This document shows positions 1 to 9,523 of a stretch of 64,000 nt of DNA, in pieces. Location: contig NZ_LT594621.1 of the NCBI RefSeq assembly GCF_900091655.1, forward strand, positions 2,108,001-2,172,000, written 5' to 3'. The position numbers and the translations under genes are program-made. This stretch comes from Culturomica massiliensis. GTDB taxonomy: Bacteria; Bacteroidota; Bacteroidia; Bacteroidales; Marinifilaceae. Under the pieces are notes generated by a model. It made no database searches and was not told the origin of the DNA. It worked only from the letters and a program-made list of their open reading frames with translations. The first letter of the stretch is position 1. Every line of letters begins with the position of its first letter.

Positions 1-277
1 GACTGACAACCAAATCCCGCATCCTCGACACCACAGCTCCCGTCTCCACATCAATCCATTCATAAGACAGGATATCCTTATCCGCATATTTCGGATCACA
101 AGACAAACGCACACTTTCACCGACACAGATCGTATCCGCCACACGCATTCCCAGATAAAATGTATCCAGCTCAACCCGGTCTCCTATACTCTGAGAAAAA
201 GAAGGATAAGCAAATAATAAAGCAAAAAGGCCGATGAAAAAAATATATATATGATTTGATTTATTCCTGACACTCAT
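1..277 (-). CDS. secreted protein, N-terminal part only (cut by window edge)
   Basis: An open frame on the minus strand runs from an ATG at 277 off the left end, giving 92 codons. It starts MSVRNKSNHIYIFFIGLFAL, a positively charged start and hydrophobic stretch, followed by a likely signal peptidase site near FAYPSFSQS. The mature part begins with a beta-rich stretch containing VADTICVGESVRLSC and YEWIDVETG, which resembles the start of an Ig/PKD-like domain as found in Bacteroidetes surface and gliding-type proteins. Export is seen in the sequence; the Ig-like reading is inference from a short fragment. No specific function can be given. Confidence 0.6.
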   Translation of the reverse strand, partial: MSVRNKSNHIYIFFIGLFALLFAYPSFSQSIGDRVELDTFYLGMRVADTICVGESVRLSCDPKYADKDILSYEWIDVETGAVVSRMRDLVVS

Positions 278-288
278 AACGACAAAGA

Positions 289-304
289 AATTTGCGCGCA
301 AATT
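289..304. other. 16-bp perfect palindrome AATTTGCGCGCAAATT
   Basis: The palindrome lies 12 bp upstream of the start codon of the minus-strand secreted protein and overlaps a weak minus-strand -7-like element. Its size and symmetry would suit a dimeric repressor site. No regulator is identified, and a chance origin is possible because the surrounding sequence is AT-rich. Confidence 0.3.
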
Positions 305-388
305 AATTCACAAATTTAATTAATTATAGAACAATCTAGCATTTTTTTACAACAATTACACCCAAAACAGGGCTCAAAATATATTTTT

Positions 389-396
389 TATCTTTG
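389..396 (+). promoter_or_regulatory. putative -7 element (TATCTTTG) for the sirtuin gene
   Basis: It matches the Bacteroidetes -7 consensus TAnnTTTG exactly, about 95 bp before the start codon. No TTTG is seen at the usual -33 spacing, so support is moderate. Confidence 0.35.
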
Positions 397-490
397 TTTG
401 GAATTTCAGATAAAGATTTGAAAATTTGAAGATTCAAAAGCGGAAACTCTGAGAACAAAGAAAAAGAGAGACATTTTACAAAAACGAAAT

Positions 491-1183
491 ATGAAAATAG
501 TTATATTGACCGGTGCCGGAATGAGTGCCGAAAGCGGAATCAAAACATTCCGGGACAGCGATGGATTATGGGAAAATTATCGGATCGAAGATGTCTGTAC
601 TCCCGAAGCTTTGGAACGCAACCCGGAACTCGTCAATAATTTTTACAACGAAAGACGCAAGCAACTTTATAAAGCCCAGCCCAATGCCGGACATATCGGA
701 CTGGCAGAGCTAGATCATTATTTCAATGTGCAGATCATCACCCAAAACATTGATGACTTACATGAACGGGCAGGCAGCAAACATGTGTTGCACCTGCATG
801 GCGAACTGAAAAAAGTAAGAAGCAGTAAAAACCCCAGTCTGATATATGACCTGGAAGACTGGGAACTAAAACCGGGAACCCGTTGTGAAGACGGATCGTT
901 ACTACGTCCTCATGTCGTATTTTTCGGAGAAGCAGTCCCCAATATAGAGCCGGCTACAGAACTTGTCCGCCAGGCCGACATTTTTGTCGTTATCGGAACC
1001 TCCTTAGCCGTATATCCTGCAGCCAGCCTGCTCAGCTATGCCCCCGACGGCATTCCTGTTTTCGTCATTGATCCCAAAATTCCACAGCAAGCCCGGCAAT
1101 GGGGATTTCACCTCATTGAAAAAGGAGCTTCTGCAGGGGTGGAAGAATTGAAAAAAATACTTCTGACAAGCAACCGGCATTAA
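491..1183 (+). CDS. cobB: NAD-dependent protein deacylase, class III sirtuin (CobB/SIRT5 type)
   Basis: The 230-residue protein fits the Sir2 family, which removes acyl groups from lysines using NAD. The NAD-binding motif GAGMSAESGIKTFR is at residues 8-21, TQNIDDLHERAG near 84-95, and the catalytic His is H103 in HLHGEL. FYNERR places Tyr52 and Arg55 as in class III enzymes that prefer acidic acyl groups such as succinyl and malonyl. The zinc-ribbon part is reduced: where CobB has two Cys pairs only Cys132 is present, so zinc binding is probably lost. Length is normal for a small bacterial sirtuin. It is followed 83 bp later by rlmD on the same strand. Family confidence is high; substrate preference is inferred from Y52/R55. 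Confidence 0.9.
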   Translation: MKIVILTGAGMSAESGIKTFRDSDGLWENYRIEDVCTPEALERNPELVNNFYNERRKQLYKAQPNAGHIGLAELDHYFNVQIITQNIDDLHERAGSKHVLHLHGELKKVRSSKNPSLIYDLEDWELKPGTRCEDGSLLRPHVVFFGEAVPNIEPATELVRQADIFVVIGTSLAVYPAASLLSYAPDGIPVFVIDPKIPQQARQWGFHLIEKGASAGVEELKKILLTSNRH

Positions 1184-1266
1184 AACCCGACATACATCTG
1201 CTTTCAGATAACAATAAATAACAGCATCAAAAAATCGAATGCATTTAAATCAATCACAAATTATAT

Positions 1267-2670
1267 ATGGGAAGAGGAAAAAAACCAGTATTGGAAAATG
1301 TTGAAATAAAAAAAATAGCAGCAGAAGGTAAATCCATTGCCTACGTCGATGAAAAAGTACTATTCGTCCCCAACACCGTACCGGGAGACATCGTCGATGT
1401 GCAAGTAACACGTAAGAGAAAAAGCTTCCTGGAAGGATTTGTAATCAACATCCGCAAACTTTCCGAATGGAGAACCGAGCCGTTTTGTGCTCATTTTGGT
1501 ATTTGCGGCGGTTGTAAATGGCAAAACCTCCCTTACGAGAAACAACTTGAATTCAAACAGCAGGAAGTCATCGACAACTTACAACGCATCGGAAAAATAG
1601 AATTACAAAACATTCGTCCGATCATCGGTTCCCCGAAAACCCGGGAATACCGCAATAAACTCGAATTCACATTTTGCAACAAACGTTTTTTGACACGGGA
1701 AGAAATCGGACGGGACGAATCAATCGCACGTACACCGGCTGTAGGCTTCCACGTTCCGGGATTATTCGACAAGATCGTAGATATCGAAACCTGTTACCTG
1801 CAAGGCTTTCCTTCTAATGAGATCCGTAACTTTATCAGACAATATGCTATCACCCAAGGACTCCCTTTCTTTGATATCCGGAATCAGGAAGGTTTTTTGC
1901 GTACATTAATCATCCGAACGGCATCTACCGGCGACACCATGGTTATCCTCGCCTTTTTCCATGAAGACCGGGAAGCCCGGGAAGCCCTGCTAAACACATT
2001 ACTACAACAGTTCCCCCGGATTACATCCCTGATGTATGTCATCAATGAAAAGGCCAACGATACAATCACCGATCAGGAAATCATCTGCTATCACGGGCAG
2101 GATCACATCTTCGAAGCCATGGAGGACCTGAAATTCAAAATCGGTCCGAAATCCTTTTATCAAACCAATTCAGAACAGGCTTACAAGCTCTATTGCCAGA
2201 CACGTGAATTAGCCGGCCTGACCGGAAAAGAAACCGTATACGACTTATATACCGGCACCGGAACCATTGCCAATTTCGTTGCCCGGAACGCAGCCCGGGT
2301 GATCGGTATCGAATATGTCCCGGAAGCCATCGAAGATGCTAAAATCAACTCTGCACTGAACAACATCACCAACACCCTCTTCTACGCAGGAGATATGAAA
2401 GATGTATTAAACGATGAATTCATCCGGGAGCACGGACATCCGGACGTAATCATTACAGATCCTCCCCGTGCCGGGATGCACCCGGATGTCGTACAAACCA
2501 TACTGAACGCGGCCCCCGGGCGAATCGTCTATGTCAGTTGCAACTCTGCCACGCAAGCCAGAGACCTGCAACAGATGGATTCCCAATATAAAGTAACGGC
2601 CGTTCAGCCCGTTGACATGTTCCCCCACACACATCACGTAGAGAACATCGTACTTCTGGAAAAAAGATAA
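1267..2670 (+). CDS. rlmD: 23S rRNA (uracil-5-)-methyltransferase RlmD (RumA/TrmA family)
   Basis: The 467-residue SAM-dependent RNA m5U methyltransferase begins with a TRAM-like RNA-binding domain (about residues 8-65). Four cysteines, C74, C80, C83 and C176, form the iron-sulfur cluster typical of RumA. The Rossmann SAM motif is YDLYTGTGTIANFVA. DPPRAGMH and YVSCNSATQARDL contain the catalytic region, with nucleophile Cys425. The family modifies U1939 of 23S rRNA (RlmD) or U54 of tRNA (TrmA); the iron-sulfur cysteines favour RlmD or a related RlmCD-type enzyme. The ATG start sits just before MGRGKKPVLENV. A terminator hairpin follows at 2711-2760. Confidence 0.88.
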   Translation: MGRGKKPVLENVEIKKIAAEGKSIAYVDEKVLFVPNTVPGDIVDVQVTRKRKSFLEGFVINIRKLSEWRTEPFCAHFGICGGCKWQNLPYEKQLEFKQQEVIDNLQRIGKIELQNIRPIIGSPKTREYRNKLEFTFCNKRFLTREEIGRDESIARTPAVGFHVPGLFDKIVDIETCYLQGFPSNEIRNFIRQYAITQGLPFFDIRNQEGFLRTLIIRTASTGDTMVILAFFHEDREAREALLNTLLQQFPRITSLMYVINEKANDTITDQEIICYHGQDHIFEAMEDLKFKIGPKSFYQTNSEQAYKLYCQTRELAGLTGKETVYDLYTGTGTIANFVARNAARVIGIEYVPEAIEDAKINSALNNITNTLFYAGDMKDVLNDEFIREHGHPDVIITDPPRAGMHPDVVQTILNAAPGRIVYVSCNSATQARDLQQMDSQYKVTAVQPVDMFPHTHHVENIVLLEKR

Positions 2671-2710
2671 TCCTTCTGCTGCAAGTGGTTTAAAAATAAA
2701 AGATAGATAA

Positions 2711-2760
2711 AAACTTTCGGTTCCGATTAAAAAATTCAATCTAAACCGAAAGTTTATCTT
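2711..2760. terminator. bidirectional terminator between rlmD and dps
   Basis: Arms AAACTTTCGGTT (2711-2722) and AACCGAAAGTTT (2744-2755) pair perfectly around a 21-nt loop. T-rich tracts flank both sides, so it can end rlmD (plus) and dps (minus), which converge here. Confidence 0.7.
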
Positions 2761-2836
2761 TTACCCAGCCGTTCCCGGCCGTAAAGCAAATCATCAAAAA
2801 TATCTGCAAATCATTTCAATATACCTGATTTTCCGA

Positions 2837-3337
2837 TTATTTTTCCAGATAAGCACGGATCATCCAGGCTGTCTTCTCCTTCTTTTCTATCATATCTTCC
2901 AGAAAATTAGTCGTACCGGCATCATCCGTATCTTCTTCTTTTTCCAACTGTTCGATATCTTTCCTTATCTCGCGGATTAAAGTATCGTTATCCTCACTCA
3001 GAATAGCCAACATTTTTTTGGCTTCCGGCAACGGTTCCGTTTCGCAATGTTCTTTGATACGATTGTGTTCGAGATAGCCGGCCAACGACCCGAGAGGACG
3101 TTCGTCCAAAGAGCGGATTCGTTCAGCGATAGAATCGATATCCTCTATCAGACCGTTATACAAATCTTCCATAAAAACATGGTATGAATGGAAACTTACG
3201 CCTTTTACATTCCAATGGTAATTCCAAGTTTTTGCCAACAATACAAAATGATCTGCCAACAGATTATTCAATACCGTTTTACTGGCTTTCACTGTTTTGG
3301 GTTCCAACCCGATATTTGCTGCCATAATAAACTTCAT
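2837..3337 (-). CDS. dps: Dps-family DNA-protecting ferritin-like protein
   Basis: The 166-residue single-domain ferritin-like protein has the Dps ferroxidase pattern HWNVKG...H...DLYNGLIEDIDSIAERIRSL, with the usual His, Asp and Glu metal ligands contributed across the dimer interface. The family forms 12-subunit cages that oxidise and store iron with peroxide and shield DNA in stress. Translation starts at MKFIMAANIGLEPK; the internal MAANIG is an alternative start four codons in. In anaerobic Bacteroidales dps is usually controlled by OxyR; no OxyR site was recognised here. Confidence 0.9.
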   Translation of the reverse strand: MKFIMAANIGLEPKTVKASKTVLNNLLADHFVLLAKTWNYHWNVKGVSFHSYHVFMEDLYNGLIEDIDSIAERIRSLDERPLGSLAGYLEHNRIKEHCETEPLPEAKKMLAILSEDNDTLIREIRKDIEQLEKEEDTDDAGTTNFLEDMIEKKEKTAWMIRAYLEK

Positions 3338-3567
3338 TTAAAATTAAACTTCTTTTTAGTATGCCTATAAACGCAGGAAAACAACTTTTGTTACACAAAT
3401 TCAGGAAGAGTTTCGCTGCTGCCTCTCCGAATTCCCCTATTCCGGTTTGTATCCGGACACCATTTTCACACGGCCAGACAATTCAGAAACAGCTCTTCCG
3501 CATTGTCCCACAGTTCATAGCTTATAGAATTAAATCATAAATAAATCTTAAATTTATTTTATTTTCC

Positions 3568-3575
3568 TATATTTG
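3568..3575 (+). promoter_or_regulatory. putative -7 element (TATATTTG) for the hybrid kinase
   Basis: It matches TAnnTTTG exactly. A transcription start about 7 nt downstream would fall near 3582, before the ATG at 3598 but almost on the GTG at 3586. This favours the ATG. Confidence 0.45.
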
Positions 3576-3597
3576 TAAAAATTACGTGTGTGTATTC

Positions 3598-6500
3598 ATG
3601 AAAAACACTTTACTATTTTTGTTTTGGTTTGTCATTACTATATCTTGTTGCGGACAAGATTCAATAAGAGGGAAATATGTACTATTATTCAATTCTGCCA
3701 GTTTCAACGACCACTGGACGCAAACTCTGCGAACAGAAATCAAGCAAAACCTTACGCGGGACTTCAAAGATATTTCCTGTTACAGTGAAGAACTATCCAT
3801 ACCGACCTTACAAAACGAAAAAGAAGCAGAAGCACTGCGATCAAAATTACTGTCACGCTATAAAAAGCGTCCGGAACTAGTCATTTTCATCGGAGATCCG
3901 GGATGGATCGTATGTACGCCCATTTTCAAAAAAGCCTGGAAAGGTATACCCGCTTTAGTATGTTATTCCAGAGCCCGCTTACCTCTGACCCTAAAAGCTC
4001 TTCTCAACAAAGAAATCCTGACAGACTCCAACAGCATTCTGGCCGAAGACTTCAACAAAGGATATGAAGTAACCACCTTACAGGTCCCTTTCTATGTCAA
4101 AGAAACCGTTGCTGTCATGCAACAGATTCTTCCCCACATGAAAAGCCTGGCATTCATTTCCGACGATCGTTTTATCAGTATGGAAGCAAGACAAGCCGTA
4201 AAACAGAGCATACAGGAGTATTATCCCGGATTGCAATTGATACAATTGCGGTCCGACCAGATTTCCACGGAAAAATTACTTGATACGTTACAACAATTCG
4301 ACAAAACGACAGGTATTCTCTATTTTTCCTGGTTCAGGCAATTCGAAGCCCAGGACAAAACAAGCCTGGTCGACAACATACAAAACATCATTTGCAACTT
4401 TGCCAAAGTACCTGTTTTCACGTTAAAGGATCAGGAAGACAGAAATAATTGTATCGGAGGCCACTACATCCGTGCCGCCGACCTGATCAAAACGGCCTAC
4501 CAACGTATCAAACTTATACTTCAAGGTACCCCAGCCTCCTCCTTACCACCCGGCAACAGTGGTGTCGCGCAAACTTATATCGACTATCCCCACCTACTGT
4601 GGTACAATATCGACCCGCACCTTCTTCCCAAAAACGCCGTATACCTCAACACCCGACCCACCCTTTACGATAGCTACAAAGCCCATATTTGGTCGGGCAT
4701 CATCATGCTGCTCATTCTGATTATCTTCTATTCCCATTTCCAGCATCGTAATGTATTACAGCGCAAATTAATGCAGCGCATGACCGACGGGCTGGAAAAT
4801 CCCGTCCTACTGATCAATGAGTACGGAATTATCCGTAAACTGGTCAATAAATCCAGACATACCACCCATTTTCTGGGTGAAGGACAAATAGAAGGAACCA
4901 ACCTGAAAAAACTCTTCCGCAATCCCCAGGATGCGACAGCACTCCTGGAACAAATCCGACAAGTCATCGTTACCGGAGAAACCCAGCGAGCCAACCTGAA
5001 CATCATAAACCTTTCCGGAGACCCGATGTTTCTGCATACATTAATCATACACTATGATTCCCGACATGTTATCTGTCTGGTTCACGATATCTCCGAATCG
5101 GAAAACCGCCGGCTGACAGATGAAGAAAATCTAAAATTTCTCGATTCCGTTCTGAACAGTATGCCTGTACCGACAAGCGTAAAACACCTGGGCAATGAGA
5201 TAAAATATGTCATTTGGAACAAAAGCTCGGAACGACTATTTCAAACAAAAAACGAAACATTGATCGGAACAACGGGAAAAGACGTCCTGCCTCCGGAAGT
5301 TTTCCGGACATTTTCGGGCTTAGACCAGGAATTCATCCAAAATCCGGCTTCGTTTCCCCGGCTTTTTACCCTTAAAATAAAAGACCAGGAAGAACAGAAA
5401 ATCCTGATGTATAAAAAAATCATCCGCCGCGGTTCCCAAACATGGCTGGTCAGTTCTGCTCTCGACTTGACAGAATCCGAACGCAACCGCCGTGAATTGG
5501 AAGAAATTGCCCAAAAATATGAAATGGTCACGCAGGCCGTAAACCTCCTGACCTGGACGATAGATACCAAGACTGATACGTTACACTTCGAAATGGGAGA
5601 TCGCAAACTGACAGACACCATAGAACTCCCTTCGAGCATTAAGATCGATAACTACACATTTCAGTATATCACTCCGGAATACCGCGCTAAAATACGAAAA
5701 GCAATGCTCAACATTATCGCCGGCCGGACAGAAATCTACCACGAACAATACTGTTGCCAGATACAGGATTCACACAAACCGGTTTGGATGGAAAGCTATG
5801 CCATTATAGGCAAACGCGACCCCAAAACCAAACGTCCGACAACCATTGTCGGCGCATCGATGTACATCAACGAGCGCAAGCAACTCGAGCAGGAGCTAAT
5901 CAGAGCCAAAGAAAAAGCAGAGGAAAGCAACCGGCTGAAATCAGCTTTCCTGGCCAATATGAGTCATGAAATCCGCACCCCGTTAAACGCAATCGTCGGC
6001 TTTTCAGGACTACTCGTCAACACCGAAGATTCCAAAGAAAAAAACGAGTATGTTAACATTATTGAAAATAACAATCAATTACTGTTGCAACTGATTAACG
6101 ATATTCTCGACCTTTCCAAAATCGAAGCCGGGATACTGGAATTTTCTTATGCGCCTACGGATATCAATAAAATGTGTTATGAAATCGAACAAAGCTTTCT
6201 GCTCAAAATGCAGAACAAAAAAGTCGCACTGAAATACACGAAACACATGGATACCTGTGTTATCTCTACGGATTACAACCGGGTGGTACAGGTAATCACA
6301 AACTTCCTCACCAACGCCGTAAAATTTACCGCCACAGGCGAAATCACCTTCGGATACGAGCTAAAAGACCCGGAAACCCTTTACTTTTTTGTTTCCGATA
6401 CCGGTTGTGGCATTCCAGCCGATCAACAGCAAAAAATCTTCGGCCGTTTTGTCAAGCTCAATTCTTTTAAACAAGGCACCGGCCTCGGCCTGGCGATCTG

Positions 6501-7026
6501 CGAAATGATTATCACCCATCTGAAAGGAAAAATCGGCGTTATTTCCCAACCAGGCAAAGGCTCGACCTTTTGGTTTACTCTCCCCTATCAACCGGCAGAG
6601 CTACCCGGCAGGAAAGAACCGGAAACCGGTATCGTTCAACAATCTTTATTAACCATAAAGCCGATCATCTTAATTGCAGAAGACAATCCCAGCAATTTCC
6701 AGCTATTCGAATCCATTCTGAAAAAAGAGTATCAGTTAGTACATGCATGGAACGGACAAGAAGCTGTCAAACTGTTCAAGACCACCCACCCGCATCTGAT
6801 ATTGATGGATATCAAAATGCCCGGAATGGACGGTTACGAAGCAACCCGGGAAATTCGTAAATACTCAGATACGATTCCGATTATTGCTGTAACGGCTTAT
6901 GCATTTGCAACGGACGAATCCCAGATCAAACAAAACGGATTCACGGATTACACGGCTAAACCGGTAAATGCAATCGGTCTGAAAAAGCTGATTATTCAGT
7001 ATCTGCAAAAATACCTCATACTATAA
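3598..7026 (+). CDS. hybrid sensor histidine kinase / response regulator with periplasmic binding-like sensor
   Basis: The 1142-residue protein has a signal-like N-terminus, then a periplasmic domain of about 330 residues resembling ABC substrate-binding proteins (LVIFIGDPGW, YFSWFR). A membrane helix lies near residues 364-386 (IWSGIIMLLILIIFY). Two or three PAS-like segments follow. The kinase core has NMSHEIRTPLN with phospho-acceptor H790, N box NFLTNAVKFT, and G boxes DTGCGIP and GTGLGLAI. A C-terminal receiver has IAEDN and LMDIKMPGMDG with D1071, plus conserved Thr and Lys in AVTAYAF and TAKPVN. There is no DNA-binding output domain, so the phosphate probably passes to a separate protein. 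A GTG at 3586 could extend it by four residues. It is a single-gene unit and the ligand is unknown. Confidence 0.88.
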   Translation: MKNTLLFLFWFVITISCCGQDSIRGKYVLLFNSASFNDHWTQTLRTEIKQNLTRDFKDISCYSEELSIPTLQNEKEAEALRSKLLSRYKKRPELVIFIGDPGWIVCTPIFKKAWKGIPALVCYSRARLPLTLKALLNKEILTDSNSILAEDFNKGYEVTTLQVPFYVKETVAVMQQILPHMKSLAFISDDRFISMEARQAVKQSIQEYYPGLQLIQLRSDQISTEKLLDTLQQFDKTTGILYFSWFRQFEAQDKTSLVDNIQNIICNFAKVPVFTLKDQEDRNNCIGGHYIRAADLIKTAYQRIKLILQGTPASSLPPGNSGVAQTYIDYPHLLWYNIDPHLLPKNAVYLNTRPTLYDSYKAHIWSGIIMLLILIIFYSHFQHRNVLQRKLMQRMTDGLENPVLLINEYGIIRKLVNKSRHTTHFLGEGQIEGTNLKKLFRNPQDATALLEQIRQVIVTGETQRANLNIINLSGDPMFLHTLIIHYDSRHVICLVHDISESENRRLTDEENLKFLDSVLNSMPVPTSVKHLGNEIKYVIWNKSSERLFQTKNETLIGTTGKDVLPPEVFRTFSGLDQEFIQNPASFPRLFTLKIKDQEEQKILMYKKIIRRGSQTWLVSSALDLTESERNRRELEEIAQKYEMVTQAVNLLTWTIDTKTDTLHFEMGDRKLTDTIELPSSIKIDNYTFQYITPEYRAKIRKAMLNIIAGRTEIYHEQYCCQIQDSHKPVWMESYAIIGKRDPKTKRPTTIVGASMYINERKQLEQELIRAKEKAEESNRLKSAFLANMSHEIRTPLNAIVGFSGLLVNTEDSKEKNEYVNIIENNNQLLLQLINDILDLSKIEAGILEFSYAPTDINKMCYEIEQSFLLKMQNKKVALKYTKHMDTCVISTDYNRVVQVITNFLTNAVKFTATGEITFGYELKDPETLYFFVSDTGCGIPADQQQKIFGRFVKLNSFKQGTGLGLAICEMIITHLKGKIGVISQPGKGSTFWFTLPYQPAELPGRKEPETGIVQQSLLTIKPIILIAEDNPSNFQLFESILKKEYQLVHAWNGQEAVKLFKTTHPHLILMDIKMPGMDGYEATREIRKYSDTIPIIAVTAYAFATDESQIKQNGFTDYTAKPVNAIGLKKLIIQYLQKYLIL

Positions 7027-7036
7027 CCGGCAAAAA

Positions 7037-7066
7037 TAATCCCAGCCGAAAAACGACTGGGATTAC
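7037..7066 (-). terminator. terminator at the kinase/DPP IV convergence
   Basis: TAATCCCAG and CTGGGATTA form the outer stem, with an extra CG/CG pair inside. Read on the minus strand the stem is followed by TTTTTG, so it mainly serves the DPP IV gene; the plus side lacks a T tract. Confidence 0.6.
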
Positions 7067-7085
7067 CTACGCCTTGCTTTTTGTT

Positions 7086-9389
7086 TTAATTTCTCCGCTC
7101 AAAGCCGTCAATCTGATAATAAAGATCAGCACGACTATCCCCCAAGAGGTATTTCGCAAAATGGAACCACATCTTACGAACATAAAAATCCCGTTGCACA
7201 CCTCTAAATCCATGCCGCTGTCCCGGTAACACTGCTATATCGAAATTCTTCCCTGCTTTTATCAATGCATCGGCCATCCGGAGCGTATTTCCCGGATGTA
7301 CATTATTATCAATGTCTCCTGTCACCAACAACAAATAGCCTTTAAAATTACGTGCCAATTCCTGATTTGTCGGCACTTTCGTTTTAAAGCTAATCTCCTC
7401 CCGGTCTCCGTTTACCGTATCTTTTATTGTCTTTTTCTCCTCTTTCACTCCGTGATGTGTCTCTCCCCACCATTTATTATAGATATTATTATCATGATTC
7501 CCCGCAGACGATACTGCCGCCGTATAAAAATCAGGATAAGTACACAAAGCAGCCGTCGACATAAAGCCTCCGCCGGAATGTCCGAAAATACCGACCTTTG
7601 TGATATCGATAAACGGGAAACGATCTGCCAATTGCTCTATACCATACTTATCGTCAGCCAGTGCATAATCCCGTAAATTATCGTACCCATAGGTATGATA
7701 CCATTTATCCCGCTGCGGACTTCCTCCCCGATGCCCGAAATTCACAACGATAAAGCCGACCTGAGCCAAAGCCGCATTATAAACACCCGAAACACTGAAA
7801 TCCAAAACCATCGCCTCCGTCTGCGGACCGGGATATACATACGAAATTATCGGGTAGTGCTTTGTCGAATCAAAATCATAAGGTTTCCACATGACACCGT
7901 ATAAATCGGTTACACCATCCCGTGCCTTTACCACAAAGCGTTCCGGCATCTTCCATCCCGTCTCATACAAACGCCGCAAATCCGGACGTGCTAATTCCAT
8001 AATCTCCCGGCCGTTATTATCCCGTAAAACAGAGCGCGGCTCCAAATCCACCCGGGAATAATTATCCACCATATAACGGCAGGATTTCGGCATTACGGTC
8101 TTGTGATTTGCATCTTCCGCAGTCAATAACGTTACACCGCCTCCGTCGATGGGGGCTTTGTAAACAAAAGCATAATAAGGATTGCGTCCTTTTTCCTTAC
8201 CGTATCCTTCAAAATAAAGCATACGTCCTACCGTATCAATTTTTACCATCTGACCGGCGACCCAATTGCCCGCCGTAATCCGGTTTTTCAAATTACCGTC
8301 TGCATCATAGTGATAAAAATGTCCCCAACCGGTACGTTCAGACCACCAGATAATATCCTTCCCTTCATTTAAAAAAGCCGCCTCATACATCTGATCGTTA
8401 AAATAGGGCTTTGCCTTTTCACTAATCAACACTTTCGATTCTCCCGTTTCCGTATTGGCTTTACAAATCTCCAACTCATCACAGGTACGACGACGGCGCT
8501 CAAAGAAAATCTGCCCGGATTCTTTTCCGGCATGTAAAACACCCAAGGATTGATCTTTCCATTTATCGGTATTGATTTTCACCTGCTTCCGACTCTGCAC
8601 ATCGATCACGCTAAGCTCATACTGCGGCACCTCCTTATCGCCGGCCATAGCATAACGGTATTCCTCCAATTTCGGTCTGTCGGCCAATACATCGATCACC
8701 CATAAATCCTTTACCTTCCGGTTGTCCGAACGGACAACATACAATTTTTTGGAATCCTTAAACCAACGTGCACGCGCCCAGCCCCGCTCATTCGTCGTAT
8801 CCCGCTCTTTATAAGCATAAGAGAAAAACGGTTCTCCGTCCGTCGTCAACTGAATTTCAACCGAATCTTTATCTCCCGTCTTCATCAAATAAAGATTATG
8901 TCTCCGGGCAAATACAATATAGGTACTGTCCGGAGAAAAAGACATCCACTTATTCTCCTTTTCCTTCTTCACCGAGTCTTTCTGCACCAACTTCTTCGTG
9001 TAAATATCATACTCATAATTAAAATCTTCCACCTTAAATTTAACCGTCCGTTCATCCTTTTTAAACTCGATATCCTTGACCGGCAAATTTCTGTAATTAT
9101 ATGGTTTATTGGTCATCTTAGTCAACTCTCCCATCAGATACATATTCTCGAAAAGAAAATCTTTGGTCCGCCGGGCAGGGTCCACAAAATAATATTGCAC
9201 ACCGTCACCCGTCCGGTAAGAATACCAAAATTTATCGCTGTCTTCCAAAAAATGAGGGGATACCTGTAAAGACCCGACCTCGTCAGCCACCTTTCTGAAT
9301 TTTTCCGCTGCCCGGAAATTAGCCTTCTGTGCCTGTGTCCCGCAAACAACAAAACAAACCAGCAGGATTGTCATCCATTTTTTATTCAT
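7086..9389 (-). CDS. prolyl oligopeptidase family serine peptidase, dipeptidyl peptidase IV type (S9B)
   Basis: The 767-residue exported peptidase has signal peptide MNKKWMTILLVCFVVCGTQAQ, an N-terminal beta-propeller (about residues 30-500) and an alpha/beta-hydrolase domain. The catalytic serine lies in IFGHSGGGFMS, the aspartate in VTGDIDNNVHP and the histidine in LPGQRHGF. The family removes X-Pro dipeptides or tripeptides from peptide N-termini and in Bacteroidales acts in the periplasm or at the surface during protein catabolism. An in-frame ATG at 9419 would add ten residues before the signal peptide; the start at 9389 places the lysines and hydrophobic core correctly. It stands alone, convergent with the kinase. 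DPP IV and prolyl tripeptidyl peptidase are hard to separate from sequence by eye. Confidence 0.88.
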   Translation of the reverse strand: MNKKWMTILLVCFVVCGTQAQKANFRAAEKFRKVADEVGSLQVSPHFLEDSDKFWYSYRTGDGVQYYFVDPARRTKDFLFENMYLMGELTKMTNKPYNYRNLPVKDIEFKKDERTVKFKVEDFNYEYDIYTKKLVQKDSVKKEKENKWMSFSPDSTYIVFARRHNLYLMKTGDKDSVEIQLTTDGEPFFSYAYKERDTTNERGWARARWFKDSKKLYVVRSDNRKVKDLWVIDVLADRPKLEEYRYAMAGDKEVPQYELSVIDVQSRKQVKINTDKWKDQSLGVLHAGKESGQIFFERRRRTCDELEICKANTETGESKVLISEKAKPYFNDQMYEAAFLNEGKDIIWWSERTGWGHFYHYDADGNLKNRITAGNWVAGQMVKIDTVGRMLYFEGYGKEKGRNPYYAFVYKAPIDGGGVTLLTAEDANHKTVMPKSCRYMVDNYSRVDLEPRSVLRDNNGREIMELARPDLRRLYETGWKMPERFVVKARDGVTDLYGVMWKPYDFDSTKHYPIISYVYPGPQTEAMVLDFSVSGVYNAALAQVGFIVVNFGHRGGSPQRDKWYHTYGYDNLRDYALADDKYGIEQLADRFPFIDITKVGIFGHSGGGFMSTAALCTYPDFYTAAVSSAGNHDNNIYNKWWGETHHGVKEEKKTIKDTVNGDREEISFKTKVPTNQELARNFKGYLLLVTGDIDNNVHPGNTLRMADALIKAGKNFDIAVLPGQRHGFRGVQRDFYVRKMWFHFAKYLLGDSRADLYYQIDGFERRN

Positions 9390-9480
9390 ATTTATTTTTT
9401 TTATGTTTAAAAATTCCATCCCTTACACACATACGTTCTCCATCGGCAGACAATAATAGGAAAAAAGAAATAAAAAACAT

Positions 9481-9488
9481 TATTTTTG
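9481..9488 (+). promoter_or_regulatory. putative -7 element (TATTTTTG)
   Basis: It matches TAnnTTTG, 36 bp before the ATG at 9524. It lies inside the longer open frame that begins at 9329, so it supports the shorter start. Confidence 0.35.
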
Positions 9489-9523
9489 TGAAACAAAAAC
9501 AAACAAAATCATCCAGGCAATTC

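Noticed and set aside
9329..9523. N-terminal extension of the AlkD-like protein
   Set aside because: It overlaps the DPP IV signal-peptide region, has low-complexity sequence, and contains the -7 element that would drive the shorter gene.
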